A stretch of DNA of 64,000 nucleotides from SLFH01 sp050486265 (GTDB lineage: Bacteria > Planctomycetota > Phycisphaerae > Phycisphaerales > UBA1924). This document shows positions 32,564-39,815 of this stretch, one piece after another (the stretch's first letter is position 1; each line of letters opens with the position of its first letter). Below the pieces are notes generated by a model, which was not told the DNA's origin, searched no databases, and was given only the letters and a program-made list of their open reading frames with translations. The stretch covers positions 1 through 64,000 of the forward strand of contig JBJHCY010000001.1 in the NCBI GenBank assembly GCA_050486265.1, in the 5' to 3' direction. Both the position numbers and the translations under genes were made by a program.

Positions 32564-33319
32564 ATGAAGACCACATGGATTACCGCGGCTGCAACCGCCG
32601 CCGTCGTCGCCAGCAGTTCGCTGGCCGCGACGATCGTCGATATTCGGCGCGTTGGCGGATACCACGAAAGCCGAATCCCCGGCACCAACGACACCATCGG
32701 CGGCGGCGAGTTCACCGTCACCGGCAACGGCGCAGGCATCCGGGGACTCGCTTCTGATACCGCGAGGCCGAATTCGTTCCAGACCTTCTGCCTCGAACTG
32801 GACCAGTTCCTCGGCAGCAGTCCGCGCGACTACGCCGTCCAGATCAACACCACCATCATCACCGGTTCGCCCGGTGTGACCTTTGTCTCGCAGGGCACGG
32901 CGTGGCTGTACAACCAGTTCCGCTCGGGCAACCTCACAGGCTACGACTACACCGTCGGCGCCGGTCGCGCCTCGGCGGCCAGTTCGCTGCAGCTGGCGAT
33001 CTGGTATCTCCAGGGCCAGTTCGACGACCCCGCGGTCTGGGGCGGCAGCAACGCGACCCGCAACCAGCTCCTCTGGGACGAGTTCGACGGACCCAACGCC
33101 GCCGCTCGGGCCTTCGTCACGCTGGCGCAGAACAATGTCGCCAGCGCGTTCGATCCCTACACCGGCAACCGCGTCCGAGCCCTCAATGTCGGGCCGACCC
33201 CCAACGGCGGCAACTGGCAGAACCAGGACCTCCTGACCCTCATCCCGCTGCCCTCCGGCGGCGGGCTCGCGGCGGCCGGCCTGCTCGGCCTCGTCGCCCT
33301 CCGCAGGCGTCGCGCCTGA
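32564..33319 (+). CDS. PLP-CTERM surface protein with Cys-Gln thioester-like motif, paralogue A
   Basis: A 251-residue protein with a signal peptide (residues 1-22, ending SLAA) and the C-terminal tail IPLPSGGGLAAAGLLGLVAL followed by RRRRA. The mature domain holds a single Cys (Cys76) in NSFQTFCLELDQ. It then has GTAWLYNQFRSGNLTGYDY and SLQLAIWYLQGQF, with Gln143. Gram-positive thioester adhesin domains join a Cys near the start to a Gln in a Q-x-A-I-W motif, and the match in order and spacing is suggestive. GGGAGG lies upstream of the start. It is the first of three tandem paralogues, each with its own terminator, and is the likely substrate of the exosortase at 22.4 kb. Confidence 0.85.
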   Translation: MKTTWITAAATAAVVASSSLAATIVDIRRVGGYHESRIPGTNDTIGGGEFTVTGNGAGIRGLASDTARPNSFQTFCLELDQFLGSSPRDYAVQINTTIITGSPGVTFVSQGTAWLYNQFRSGNLTGYDYTVGAGRASAASSLQLAIWYLQGQFDDPAVWGGSNATRNQLLWDEFDGPNAAARAFVTLAQNNVASAFDPYTGNRVRALNVGPTPNGGNWQNQDLLTLIPLPSGGGLAAAGLLGLVALRRRRA

Positions 33320-33345
33320 GCGCGAGCCTCAATTTGAACCGCACC

Positions 33346-33377
33346 CGCCCGGGCCGCACGGCCCGGGCGTTTTCTTT
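33346..33377 (+). terminator. Rho-independent terminator after paralogue A
   Basis: CGCCCGGGCC (33346-33355) and GGCCCGGGCG (33360-33369) form a 10-bp stem around GCAC, followed by TTTTCTTT. Confidence 0.92.
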
Positions 33378-33657
33378 GCCCGTTCCGCCAGCGCGGCCTT
33401 CGTGGGAATCAAGTCCGAGAACAGCTTCGATCGCGGTTATCGGGCAGCATACGCCCGGTCTTTGCAGGTTCTTCCGACTCCACTCTGGCTTCCGGGTCCG
33501 CCCTGTCACTACACTCGGCCCAAACCGCACAGACCACATGCGGTGATTTGTGCGGAGGACGGCGGCAGCCGGAGTTCACGGAGATGTTTCCGTGGTCGGA
33601 GGCCACCGAACCCGGAGACGCCCTGTCACGAGCAGGGCACGGAATGGGAGAGTTGAT
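33378..33657 (+). promoter_or_regulatory. Leader region of paralogue B with stem-loops
   Basis: No gene is seen between the terminator and the 33658 start. The stretch holds CCGCAC/GTGCGG around 33525-33555 and CACGGA/TCCGTG around a 6-nt loop near 33580. Just before the ribosome-binding site, GCCCTG (33620-33625) and CAGGGC (33633-33638) enclose the loop TCACGAG. That loop also occurs in the leader hairpin at 21388-21404. TACACT at 33510-33515 is a weak -10 candidate. Confidence 0.4.
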
Positions 33658-34359
33658 ATGAAGTTTTCATGGTTGATGGCCGCTGCGGCAGGCGCTGCGG
33701 TCTGCACGAGTGCACTGGGCGTCTCCATCGCCCGGATCGAGCGCCCCACTGGCTACGGCGCCAACGCGTCGAACGATACCTTCGGCGGTGAGTTCACCGT
33801 CATCCCGCAGTCCGGCACCGGTGTCGGCAAGACGGGCATGTTCTCAGATCGTGCGGCCAATTCGTTCCAGACTTTCTGCCTCGAGTTGAACCAGACCGTG
33901 ACGCCTGGCCAGAACTACGAGGTTCGGGTCAACACCGAAATCATCACCGGCGCGCCGGGGCTCAACACCGTCGCGGATGAGACCGCGTGGCTCTACACCC
34001 AGTTCCGTCGCGGCACGCTCTCTGGGTATGATTACAGCACCGGCCCGCTGAGCAGCCGTGGCGAGCACGCCAACTCGCTCCAGCTCGCGATCTGGTTCTT
34101 TCAGGACCAGCTCGCGCCCGCTTCCAGTCGTTTCAATGCCTTCATGAACGATGCGCTCGCGCAGCAGTGGGCCTCCGAGGCTCAGAACTCGGGCTTTGTC
34201 AACCGCAATGTCCGGGCGCTGAATGTCGGCGATATCGGAGCCGACCCGCAGAACTGGGCGCGTCAGGACATGCTGACCCTCATCCCGCTGCCCACCGGCG
34301 GCGGGCTCGCCGCGGCCGGCCTCTTCGGCCTCGCCGCGATCCGTCGTCGTCGCGCTTGA
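33658..34359 (+). CDS. PLP-CTERM surface protein with Cys-Gln thioester-like motif, paralogue B
   Basis: A 233-residue paralogue of the previous protein. It has a signal peptide (1-21) and the tail IPLPTGGGLAAAGLFGLAAI with RRRRA. The mature region has one Cys (Cys74) in NSFQTFCLELNQ, then ETAWLYTQFRRGTLSGYDY and SLQLAIWFFQDQ with Gln142. The Cys-to-Gln distance is 68 residues, against 67 in A and C. A GGGAGAG ribosome-binding site lies about 7 nt before the ATG. Between the motifs, the paralogues vary in loops but keep the aromatic WLYxQFR block, as expected for a fold built around these two positions. Confidence 0.85.
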   Translation: MKFSWLMAAAAGAAVCTSALGVSIARIERPTGYGANASNDTFGGEFTVIPQSGTGVGKTGMFSDRAANSFQTFCLELNQTVTPGQNYEVRVNTEIITGAPGLNTVADETAWLYTQFRRGTLSGYDYSTGPLSSRGEHANSLQLAIWFFQDQLAPASSRFNAFMNDALAQQWASEAQNSGFVNRNVRALNVGDIGADPQNWARQDMLTLIPLPTGGGLAAAGLFGLAAIRRRRA

Positions 34360-34397
34360 TCTCGACACGACGGCGTCGGTCCTGAAACCTCAAACAG

Positions 34398-34426
34398 CCG
34401 CCCGGCCCAGGCCGGGCGGTTGTTTT
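34398..34426 (+). terminator. Rho-independent terminator after paralogue B
   Basis: CCGCCCGGC (34398-34406) and GCCGGGCGG (34411-34419) form a 9-bp stem around CCAG, followed by TTGTTTT. Confidence 0.9.
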
Positions 34427-34825
34427 ATGCGCCCGAGAACTGTCGGACCGAAAACAGCGCAGAGCGCCAGAGCGTCCGCCCACCGCGAGACGAAGCCGCG
34501 TCCGCCAGCAATCCGGCGGGGCGACACTCATCGCTGCGCGAACACGGCTGCTGCCGAGTTGCTGATAACAAACCAACAAGGTTCGAGAACCAATGTCAGT
34601 GCTGAGTTATCTCCGCTTATGGGATGCGGCGAGCCGCATTGTTCATTGGATCTCGTCCTTGTTGCAACCAAACGCTGGACACAGCGGATCAGTTGGCGCA
34701 CACTAACGCAAGCACGCAAGAGGATTGCAAGAACGAGAGGGCCGGTAGCAGGGCGTCGGAGTCGTCGCCCGGGCTGCCGGAAGCGTCACGCAGAGAGGCG
34801 TGACAAGCAACGCAGGAGAGAAGAG
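34427..34825 (+). promoter_or_regulatory. Leader region of paralogue C with stem-loops
   Basis: This ~400-bp gap contains no supported gene and is more AT-rich than its surroundings in its central part (34555-34720). Near the gene, CCGGTAGC pairs with GCTGCCGG (34742-34780, with an inner GGGCG/CGCCC stem). GTCACGC (34785-34791) pairs with GCGTGAC (34798-34804) around AGAGAG, 21 nt before the ATG. A promoter probably lies in the AT-richer part but I cannot place it. Confidence 0.4.
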
Positions 34826-35551
34826 ATGAAAAATGCATGGATTGTCGCCGCAGCCGCGACCGCAGCCGTCTCCACAAGTTCGCTCGCGAACTCGATCATC
34901 CAGGTCAACCGTGCGACCGGTTACCATATGGATGTGATTGTTCCCGGCACCGGCGGCGGCGAGTTCACAGTCAGTCGCGTCTCGGGCGCCGGCATCGGCG
35001 AGACCGGCCTTGCCTCCGACCGCGCCGCCAACTCGTTCCAGACTTTCTGTGTCGAGCTCGGGCAGTCCATCGGCAACGGACAGTTCCGCGGCCAGATCAA
35101 CACCGAGGTGCTCACCGGCGCGCCGGGTTTCAACACAATCATGGACACCACAGCCTGGCTGTATGTCCAGTTCCGCCGAGGCGGGCTCGCTTCCATCGGC
35201 TACGACTACGACCCCAACGCCACCCGCGTCGAGTCCTCCGCCGCCCTCCAGCTCGCCATCTGGCGCCTCCAGGGTCAGTTCGGCGAGCCCGGCCAGAGCG
35301 GCACCCGAAACAACAACCTCATCAATGAACTGAACAACAACCAGCTCGCGCAGGACTTCATCGCAGCCGCGAGCGCCGCCGTCTCCAGCGGCTGGACGAA
35401 CTCCAGCGTCCGCGTCCTCAATGTCGGCAGCGTCGGTGGCGCCGACTGGGACAACCAGGACCTGCTGACGCTGATCCCGCTCCCGACTGGCGGCGGCCTC
35501 GCCGCGGCCGGCCTCATGGGCCTCGTCGCCCTCCGCAGGCGTCGGGCGTAA
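34826..35551 (+). CDS. PLP-CTERM surface protein with Cys-Gln thioester-like motif, paralogue C
   Basis: A 241-residue third paralogue. The signal peptide spans 1-21, and the tail is IPLPTGGGLAAAGLMGLVAL plus RRRRA. The single Cys75 lies in NSFQTFCVELGQ. TTAWLYVQFRRGGL and GYDY follow, then LQLAIWRLQGQFGEPGQSG with Gln142, a spacing of 67 residues. AGGAGAG precedes the ATG by about 7 nt. It is as similar to A as to B, so the trio probably arose by repeated duplication. A terminator follows within 90 bp, and then a TIR-bearing repeat. Confidence 0.85.
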   Translation: MKNAWIVAAAATAAVSTSSLANSIIQVNRATGYHMDVIVPGTGGGEFTVSRVSGAGIGETGLASDRAANSFQTFCVELGQSIGNGQFRGQINTEVLTGAPGFNTIMDTTAWLYVQFRRGGLASIGYDYDPNATRVESSAALQLAIWRLQGQFGEPGQSGTRNNNLINELNNNQLAQDFIAAASAAVSSGWTNSSVRVLNVGSVGGADWDNQDLLTLIPLPTGGGLAAAGLMGLVALRRRRA

Positions 35552-35597
35552 ACCGCAGCCCTCCCGTTCCCCGGCGGAACGCCGCTGGAGTAGACAA

Positions 35598-35639
35598 GAC
35601 AGCCGCCCGGGCCCTTGCAGGTCCGGGCGGTGTCTTTTT
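35598..35639 (+). terminator. Rho-independent terminator after paralogue C
   Basis: GACA-(G bulge)-CCGCCCGG pairs with CCGGGCGGTGTC around a short loop, followed directly by TTTTT. Confidence 0.88.
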
Positions 35640-35657
35640 GCGATCGGGGAAGGGCGC

Positions 35658-35798
35658 GGGGCGCTGGGAGTTGGGCGCTGTGGTTGCTTCGGCCTGCGGC
35701 CGAGGCTGGGTTCAGATCGCTCCCGCGGCAGCGCTACGCAAAGCCGCGGCCGAAGGCCGCTCCCATCCCAGCGCCCTGCGCCCCGCTCCCAGCGCCCC
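35658..35798 (+). repeat. Dispersed repeat with terminal inverted repeats, copy 1
   Basis: A 141-bp intergenic element bounded by perfect 13-bp inverted ends, GGGGCGCTGGGAG (35658-35670) and CTCCCAGCGCCCC (35786-35798). The internal segment GCTTCGGCCTGCGGCC followed by GAGGCTGGGTTCAG recurs, inverted, in the element at 54495-54621. It codes for nothing recognisable. It is MITE-like in shape, but no transposase is present in the window. Confidence 0.7.
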
Positions 35799-35803
35799 GG
35801 CGG

Positions 35804-36841
35804 CTACGCTGACGCCCCGTACTGCTGCTCGTAGTACGCGAGATACTCGCCGCTCTTGACCCTCTTCCACCAGTCCTGATTGTCGCGGTACCACGCGATC
35901 GTCTCGACGAGCGCCTCGGGCCACGCCGAGCGGGTGGGCTTCCAGCCGAGCTCCTGCTCGATGCGGGACGCGTCGATCGCGTAGCGCCGGTCGTGCCCGG
36001 GCCGGTCCTGCACGAACTCGATCATCTCCTCGCCGTGCCCCATGATCGACAGGATCGAGTGCGTCAGGTCGAGGTTCGAGCGTTCGTTGTCGCCCCCGAT
36101 GTTGTACACCCGGCCGGACTGTCCGCGGTCGAACGCCGCGAGGATCGCCTCGCAGTGGTCGTCGACATGGAGCCAGTCGCGGACATTCTTCCCGTCGCCG
36201 TAGAGCGGCACCTTCTTGCCCTGCAGCAGGTTGGTGACAAACAGCGGGATCACCTTCTCGGGGAACTGGTACGGCCCGAAGTTGTTCGAGCAGCGCGTCA
36301 CCACGATGTCCATGTTGAAGGTGTGGTGGTAGGCGAGGCTCAGCAGATCGCCCGCGGCTTTGCTCGCCGCGTACGGGCTGCTGGGCTTGATCTGGCTGGT
36401 TTCGGTGAAGCGGACCTCGGGGTTCTCCAGAGGCAGCGAGCCGTAGACCTCGTCGGTCGACACATACACGAAGCGTCCGACGCCTTTGCCGCCCTTGGCC
36501 CGCCTCGCGGCGTCCAGCAGCACCTGCGTCCCCTGCACATTCGTGCTGATGAACGGCCCGGAGTCCATAATCGAGCGGTCGACATGGCTCTCTGCGGCCA
36601 TGTGAATCACGCCGTCGGCCTCCTCCATCAGCGGGGCGAGCGCGTCGGGGTCGCGGATGTCGCCTTTGACAAACCTGTACCTGTCGTCGCCCTCCAGGCC
36701 CGCGAGATTTTCGAGGTTTCCCGAGTAGGTGAGCACATCGAAGTTGATCACGCGCAGGTCGGGCCGGTTGGCCAGCACGAAGCGGACGAAGTTGGCGCCG
36801 ATGAACCCCGCGCCCCCGGTAACCAGCAATGTCTTGGCCAT
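35804..36841 (-). CDS. rfbB: dTDP-glucose 4,6-dehydratase
   Basis: The second enzyme of dTDP-L-rhamnose synthesis, an NAD-dependent short-chain dehydrogenase-like protein of 345 residues, the usual length. It has TGGAGFIGANFVRFVL (about 7-22), HMAAESHVDRSIMDSGPFI, YVSTDEVYGSLP with the catalytic Thr-Asp-Glu, and SPYAASKAAGD with the Tyr-x-x-x-Lys pair. RCSNNFGPYQFPEKVIPLF and DDHCEAIL are also typical. The gene is last in the order rfbA-C-D-B, 60 bp after rfbD, and ends just beside the TIR repeat. Confidence 0.96.
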   Translation of the reverse strand: MAKTLLVTGGAGFIGANFVRFVLANRPDLRVINFDVLTYSGNLENLAGLEGDDRYRFVKGDIRDPDALAPLMEEADGVIHMAAESHVDRSIMDSGPFISTNVQGTQVLLDAARRAKGGKGVGRFVYVSTDEVYGSLPLENPEVRFTETSQIKPSSPYAASKAAGDLLSLAYHHTFNMDIVVTRCSNNFGPYQFPEKVIPLFVTNLLQGKKVPLYGDGKNVRDWLHVDDHCEAILAAFDRGQSGRVYNIGGDNERSNLDLTHSILSIMGHGEEMIEFVQDRPGHDRRYAIDASRIEQELGWKPTRSAWPEALVETIAWYRDNQDWWKRVKSGEYLAYYEQQYGASA

Positions 36842-36901
36842 GGCTCTGTGCTTCCTCTCGCGTCGTGGGGCGTTCGTGACGGCCCCGAATGCACTCTGTT
36901 C

Positions 36902-37777
36902 TCAGTCGATCGTCAGGCGCCGCACAACATCGGCCAGCGCAAGATGCCAGGGCGTCAGCGGCCCGAGCAAGCTCTCGGTCGGCGCGATGTCCAGCACGCT
37001 GTTGGCCGGGCGCTCCGCCGGCCTCGGAAACTCCTCGCTCGTGCAGGGCTCGACTGCGCACGCCGAGCCGACCAGGGAGACGATCTCACGCGCAAACTCG
37101 AACCAGGTGCACGCCCCGGCGTCGGTCGCGTGCCACACGCCCCGCGCCCCGGTCATCGCAAGGGCGAGGCTCGAACGGGCGAGGTGCTCGGCGGAAGTGG
37201 GGCGGCCCCGCTGGTCGTTCACCACACGGAGCGTCTCCCGCTCGCCCGCGAGTTTCGCGATCGTGCGCACGAAGTTCTTGCCCCAAGGGGCGTAGACCCA
37301 GCTCGTACGGATCACAACCGCGTCGCAGCCTGTCGCGGCGATGCCGCGCTCGCCATCGAGTTTCGATCTGCCGTAGGCGTTGATCGGCTCCGGCTCGAGG
37401 TCGACCGGGATCGGCCCGGGATGCTTGCCGTCGAAGATGTAGTCTGTCGAGTAATGGACCAGCGTCGCGCCCGCGTCGTCGCAGCGCTCTGCGATGCGCC
37501 GTACCGAGGCGCCGTTGGCTTGTGAAGCGCCCTCGGGGTCGGCCTCGGCGCCGTCGACATCCGTCCACGCCGACGCGTTGACGACAAGATCGAACCCGTC
37601 GAAGTCGATCGCATCGATCGTCGCAGGATCGAGCAGGTCGAACTCCGGCCTCGCCAGCGCCCGGTGCTCGATCCCGTGCGAGGCCAGAAGCCCGCGCCAC
37701 GCACGCCCGACCATCCCCGTCGCGCCGAGCACCAGCACACGCGAGGGCGCACGGTTGTCGGCCGGGGCGGGGCTCAT
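36902..37777 (-). CDS. rfbD: dTDP-4-dehydrorhamnose reductase
   Basis: A 291-residue NADPH-dependent reductase that makes dTDP-L-rhamnose in the last step. It has VLVLGATGMVGRAWRGLL (about 14-31), VVNASAWTDVDGAEADP, VHYSTDYIFDGKHPGPIPVD and the catalytic NAYGRSKLDGE (Tyr-x-x-x-Lys). VIRTSWVYAPWGKNFVRTI and GVWHATDAG follow. All are standard RmlD blocks. The start overlaps the stop of the epimerase gene by 4 bp. Confidence 0.94.
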   Translation of the reverse strand: MSPAPADNRAPSRVLVLGATGMVGRAWRGLLASHGIEHRALARPEFDLLDPATIDAIDFDGFDLVVNASAWTDVDGAEADPEGASQANGASVRRIAERCDDAGATLVHYSTDYIFDGKHPGPIPVDLEPEPINAYGRSKLDGERGIAATGCDAVVIRTSWVYAPWGKNFVRTIAKLAGERETLRVVNDQRGRPTSAEHLARSSLALAMTGARGVWHATDAGACTWFEFAREIVSLVGSACAVEPCTSEEFPRPAERPANSVLDIAPTESLLGPLTPWHLALADVVRRLTID

Positions 37778-38307
37778 CGGTGCTCAACACCCCACGGGAA
37801 CCGCTCGATCGCGTCGAACGCGAGGCGTTCCTCGTCGGGGTTCTTCGGGTCGAAGGCCTTGGTCACATAGTACAAGAGCCCCGCCGGCACATGCCCGACC
37901 GTCGAAGCGCCGTGCCACAGCGTCGGCGGGATGATCGCGATGCCCGGGTTCTTCTCCCCGCTCACGACCGTCCAGCTCACGCCGCGATCGCGGCAGGCCA
38001 CACCGATCCGCAAATGCCCGTGCAGGCAGAGCCAGAAATCCGTCTGCAGTTTGTGCCGGTGCCACGCCTTGATCACGCCGGGATACTGCACCGAGAAGTT
38101 CACCTGCCCCTCGGGGCCCATCACGCCCTGGAGCAGATTCATCAGCGACCAACCGCGATCGTCGGTGTAGTACGACGCGGGGACCCAGCGCGGCTCGGCC
38201 GCGTCGATCGCCTCCGCATACGCGTCCGCGACAGATCCTGAAAACTTCGGGATCCCGATCGGCGCTGTCCCGCCCCCAGTCCTTGCCGGTGCGTGTGTCG
38301 TGCTCAT
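37774..38307 (-). CDS. rfbC: dTDP-4-dehydrorhamnose 3,5-epimerase family protein
   Basis: A 177-residue cupin of RmlC type. GVIKAWHRHKLQTDFWLCLHG (in two halves, about 79-99) corresponds to the RmlC barrel strands carrying the active-site His. IAIIPPTLWHGASTVG and LLYYVTKAFDPKNPDEERLA match the C-terminal family segments. It lies between rfbA and rfbD, so the 3,5-epimerase step of rhamnose synthesis is the natural role. The sequence is more divergent than its neighbours, with W-H-R-H in place of the usual G-L-H-x-Q, and related cupins with other 4-keto-sugar substrates remain possible. Confidence 0.8.
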   Translation of the reverse strand: MSTTHAPARTGGGTAPIGIPKFSGSVADAYAEAIDAAEPRWVPASYYTDDRGWSLMNLLQGVMGPEGQVNFSVQYPGVIKAWHRHKLQTDFWLCLHGHLRIGVACRDRGVSWTVVSGEKNPGIAIIPPTLWHGASTVGHVPAGLLYYVTKAFDPKNPDEERLAFDAIERFPWGVEHR

Positions 38308-38313
38308 CGTGGT

Positions 38314-39102
38314 TTACTCGCTGCTTGCGGTAAAGAGCGGCGCCATCGGCCGGGGCTGGCCGTCGACCAGGTTCGCCCCCCCCTGCTCGACCAGCTTCGT
38401 CGCGTGGAACAGGCTCTCGAAGGTGCCCGCGTCCGTCCACCACCCGTCGAGCACCTCGTAGGTCAGATCGCCACGACGCAGATACTCGTTGTTCACATCC
38501 GTGATCTCAAGCTCGCCCCGCTTGCTCGGCTTGAGCGTCTTGCAGATCTCGAACACATCGGGGTCGTAAAAGTAGATCCCCGTCACGGCGTAGTTGCTCG
38601 GCGCGTTCTCCGGCTTCTCAAGAATCTCGACGATCGGCGCCCCCGGCCCCTCGCCGTCGAAACGCACCACGCCGAAACGCTCGGGATCGTGCACCTCCTT
38701 CAGCAGGAGCTTGGCGCCCGACCGCTGCGTGAAGAAGTCGCCCGCGGCTTTCTTGATGTTCTTCTCGATGATGTTGTCGCCCAGCACGACGCAGATCTTG
38801 TCGCCGTCGGCGAAGTCTTCGGCGAGCTTCAGCGCCTCGGCGATGCCGCCCTCGCCCTCCTGGTACGCGTACTCAAGATGACGCACACCGAGCTGCTTGC
38901 CGTTCTTGAGCAGGTGCAGGAAGTCGCCCGCGTGATCGCCCCCGGTCACCACGATGATCTCGTCGATCCCCGCGTTGATCATGCACTGGATCGGGTAGTA
39001 GATCATCGGCTTGTCGTACACCGGAAGCAGGTGCTTGTTGGTCACCAGCGTCAGGGGACGCAGCCTCGAACCAAGCCCGCCCGCCAGAATCACACCCTTC
39101 AT
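38314..39102 (-). CDS. rfbA: Glucose-1-phosphate thymidylyltransferase
   Basis: The first enzyme of the dTDP-rhamnose pathway, joining dTTP and glucose-1-phosphate. The 262-residue protein has MKGVILAGGLGSRLRPLT (nucleotide loop), NKHLLPVYDKPMIYYPI, VVLGDNII, EKPENAPSNYAVTGIYFYD and ELEITDVNNEYL. It is at the short end for the family (about 240-290), lacking part of the C-terminal dimer helix. It is the first gene of the minus-strand cluster; GGGAGG precedes the ATG. Rhamnose would feed the GT2 enzymes of the polysaccharide locus. Confidence 0.95.
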   Translation of the reverse strand: MKGVILAGGLGSRLRPLTLVTNKHLLPVYDKPMIYYPIQCMINAGIDEIIVVTGGDHAGDFLHLLKNGKQLGVRHLEYAYQEGEGGIAEALKLAEDFADGDKICVVLGDNIIEKNIKKAAGDFFTQRSGAKLLLKEVHDPERFGVVRFDGEGPGAPIVEILEKPENAPSNYAVTGIYFYDPDVFEICKTLKPSKRGELEITDVNNEYLRRGDLTYEVLDGWWTDAGTFESLFHATKLVEQGGANLVDGQPRPMAPLFTASSE

Positions 39103-39269
39103 CGCAGACCTCCCGTCTCGTGAGCCGCGCCATCCAGCGCGGCGATGCAGAGGATGATATCGGGTCGCCGGGCCCGCCCCGCCCGTCCGATCCGCCGACG
39201 ATCGCGCTGAATCTGTCCCCGAAACCGATCCCGCGCGAGCGAAACGCCGCCGCGCTCAGGCTGGCCCGC

Positions 39270-39812
39270 CTAAAGCAGGGATCGGAGCATGATCGTCCGC
39301 CCCTGGATCGTCCGCCCGCGACCCGCGATCGCCTCTTCCATGAACGGTCCGGGCAGCTCACCCGGCTCGATCGGGTGGAACCCGAAGCGGGCGAAAAACC
39401 CCGGCACCTTGGTCAGCAGGACGATCTCGTCCACTTCCAGCGTCCGGGCCACATCCAGCAGAAAGACCATCACCGACCGCCCCGCCCCCGTCCCCTTGGC
39501 CATCGGCTCGACCGCCACCGACCGGATCTCCGCAAGGCTCGGGCTGAACACCGCCAGCGCCCCGCACGCCACCGGCCCGTACCCCGGACGCTCGGCAAGC
39601 ACAAACTCGCCCGCGTTCACCTTGATCTCTTCCACCGTCCGGCGCAGCGTCAGACCCTCGTCCGCCCACGCGTTGACAAGGCGGCAGATCGCCGCGGCGT
39701 CCGCCGGGCGGGCCGTGCGCACTGTCGCCTGCGGGGGGGCTCCCTCGTTCATCGGCTTCGTCTCGACCTCCGTCGGAACAACAACCCGTGATCGTGCGGC
39801 CAGCGATCCCAT
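39270..39812 (-). CDS. GNAT acetyltransferase, probable N-acetylglutamate synthase
   Basis: A 180-residue single-domain GNAT protein. It shows VRTARPADAAAICRLV, AERPGYGPVACGALAVF, LAEIRSVAVEPMAKGTGAGRS (acetyl-CoA loop) and EIVLLTKVPGFFARFGFHPI. This pattern matches the short, amino-acid-kinase-free acetylglutamate synthases such as the mycobacterial ArgA. It is the last gene of the arginine operon, 3 bp after argH, and no other acetylglutamate synthase or argJ is present nearby. Catalysis of the first arginine step is therefore likely, but rests mainly on context. A start at the internal Met (residue 21) is possible. Confidence 0.8.
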   Translation of the reverse strand: MGSLAARSRVVVPTEVETKPMNEGAPPQATVRTARPADAAAICRLVNAWADEGLTLRRTVEEIKVNAGEFVLAERPGYGPVACGALAVFSPSLAEIRSVAVEPMAKGTGAGRSVMVFLLDVARTLEVDEIVLLTKVPGFFARFGFHPIEPGELPGPFMEEAIAGRGRTIQGRTIMLRSLL

Positions 39813-39815
39813 GCC

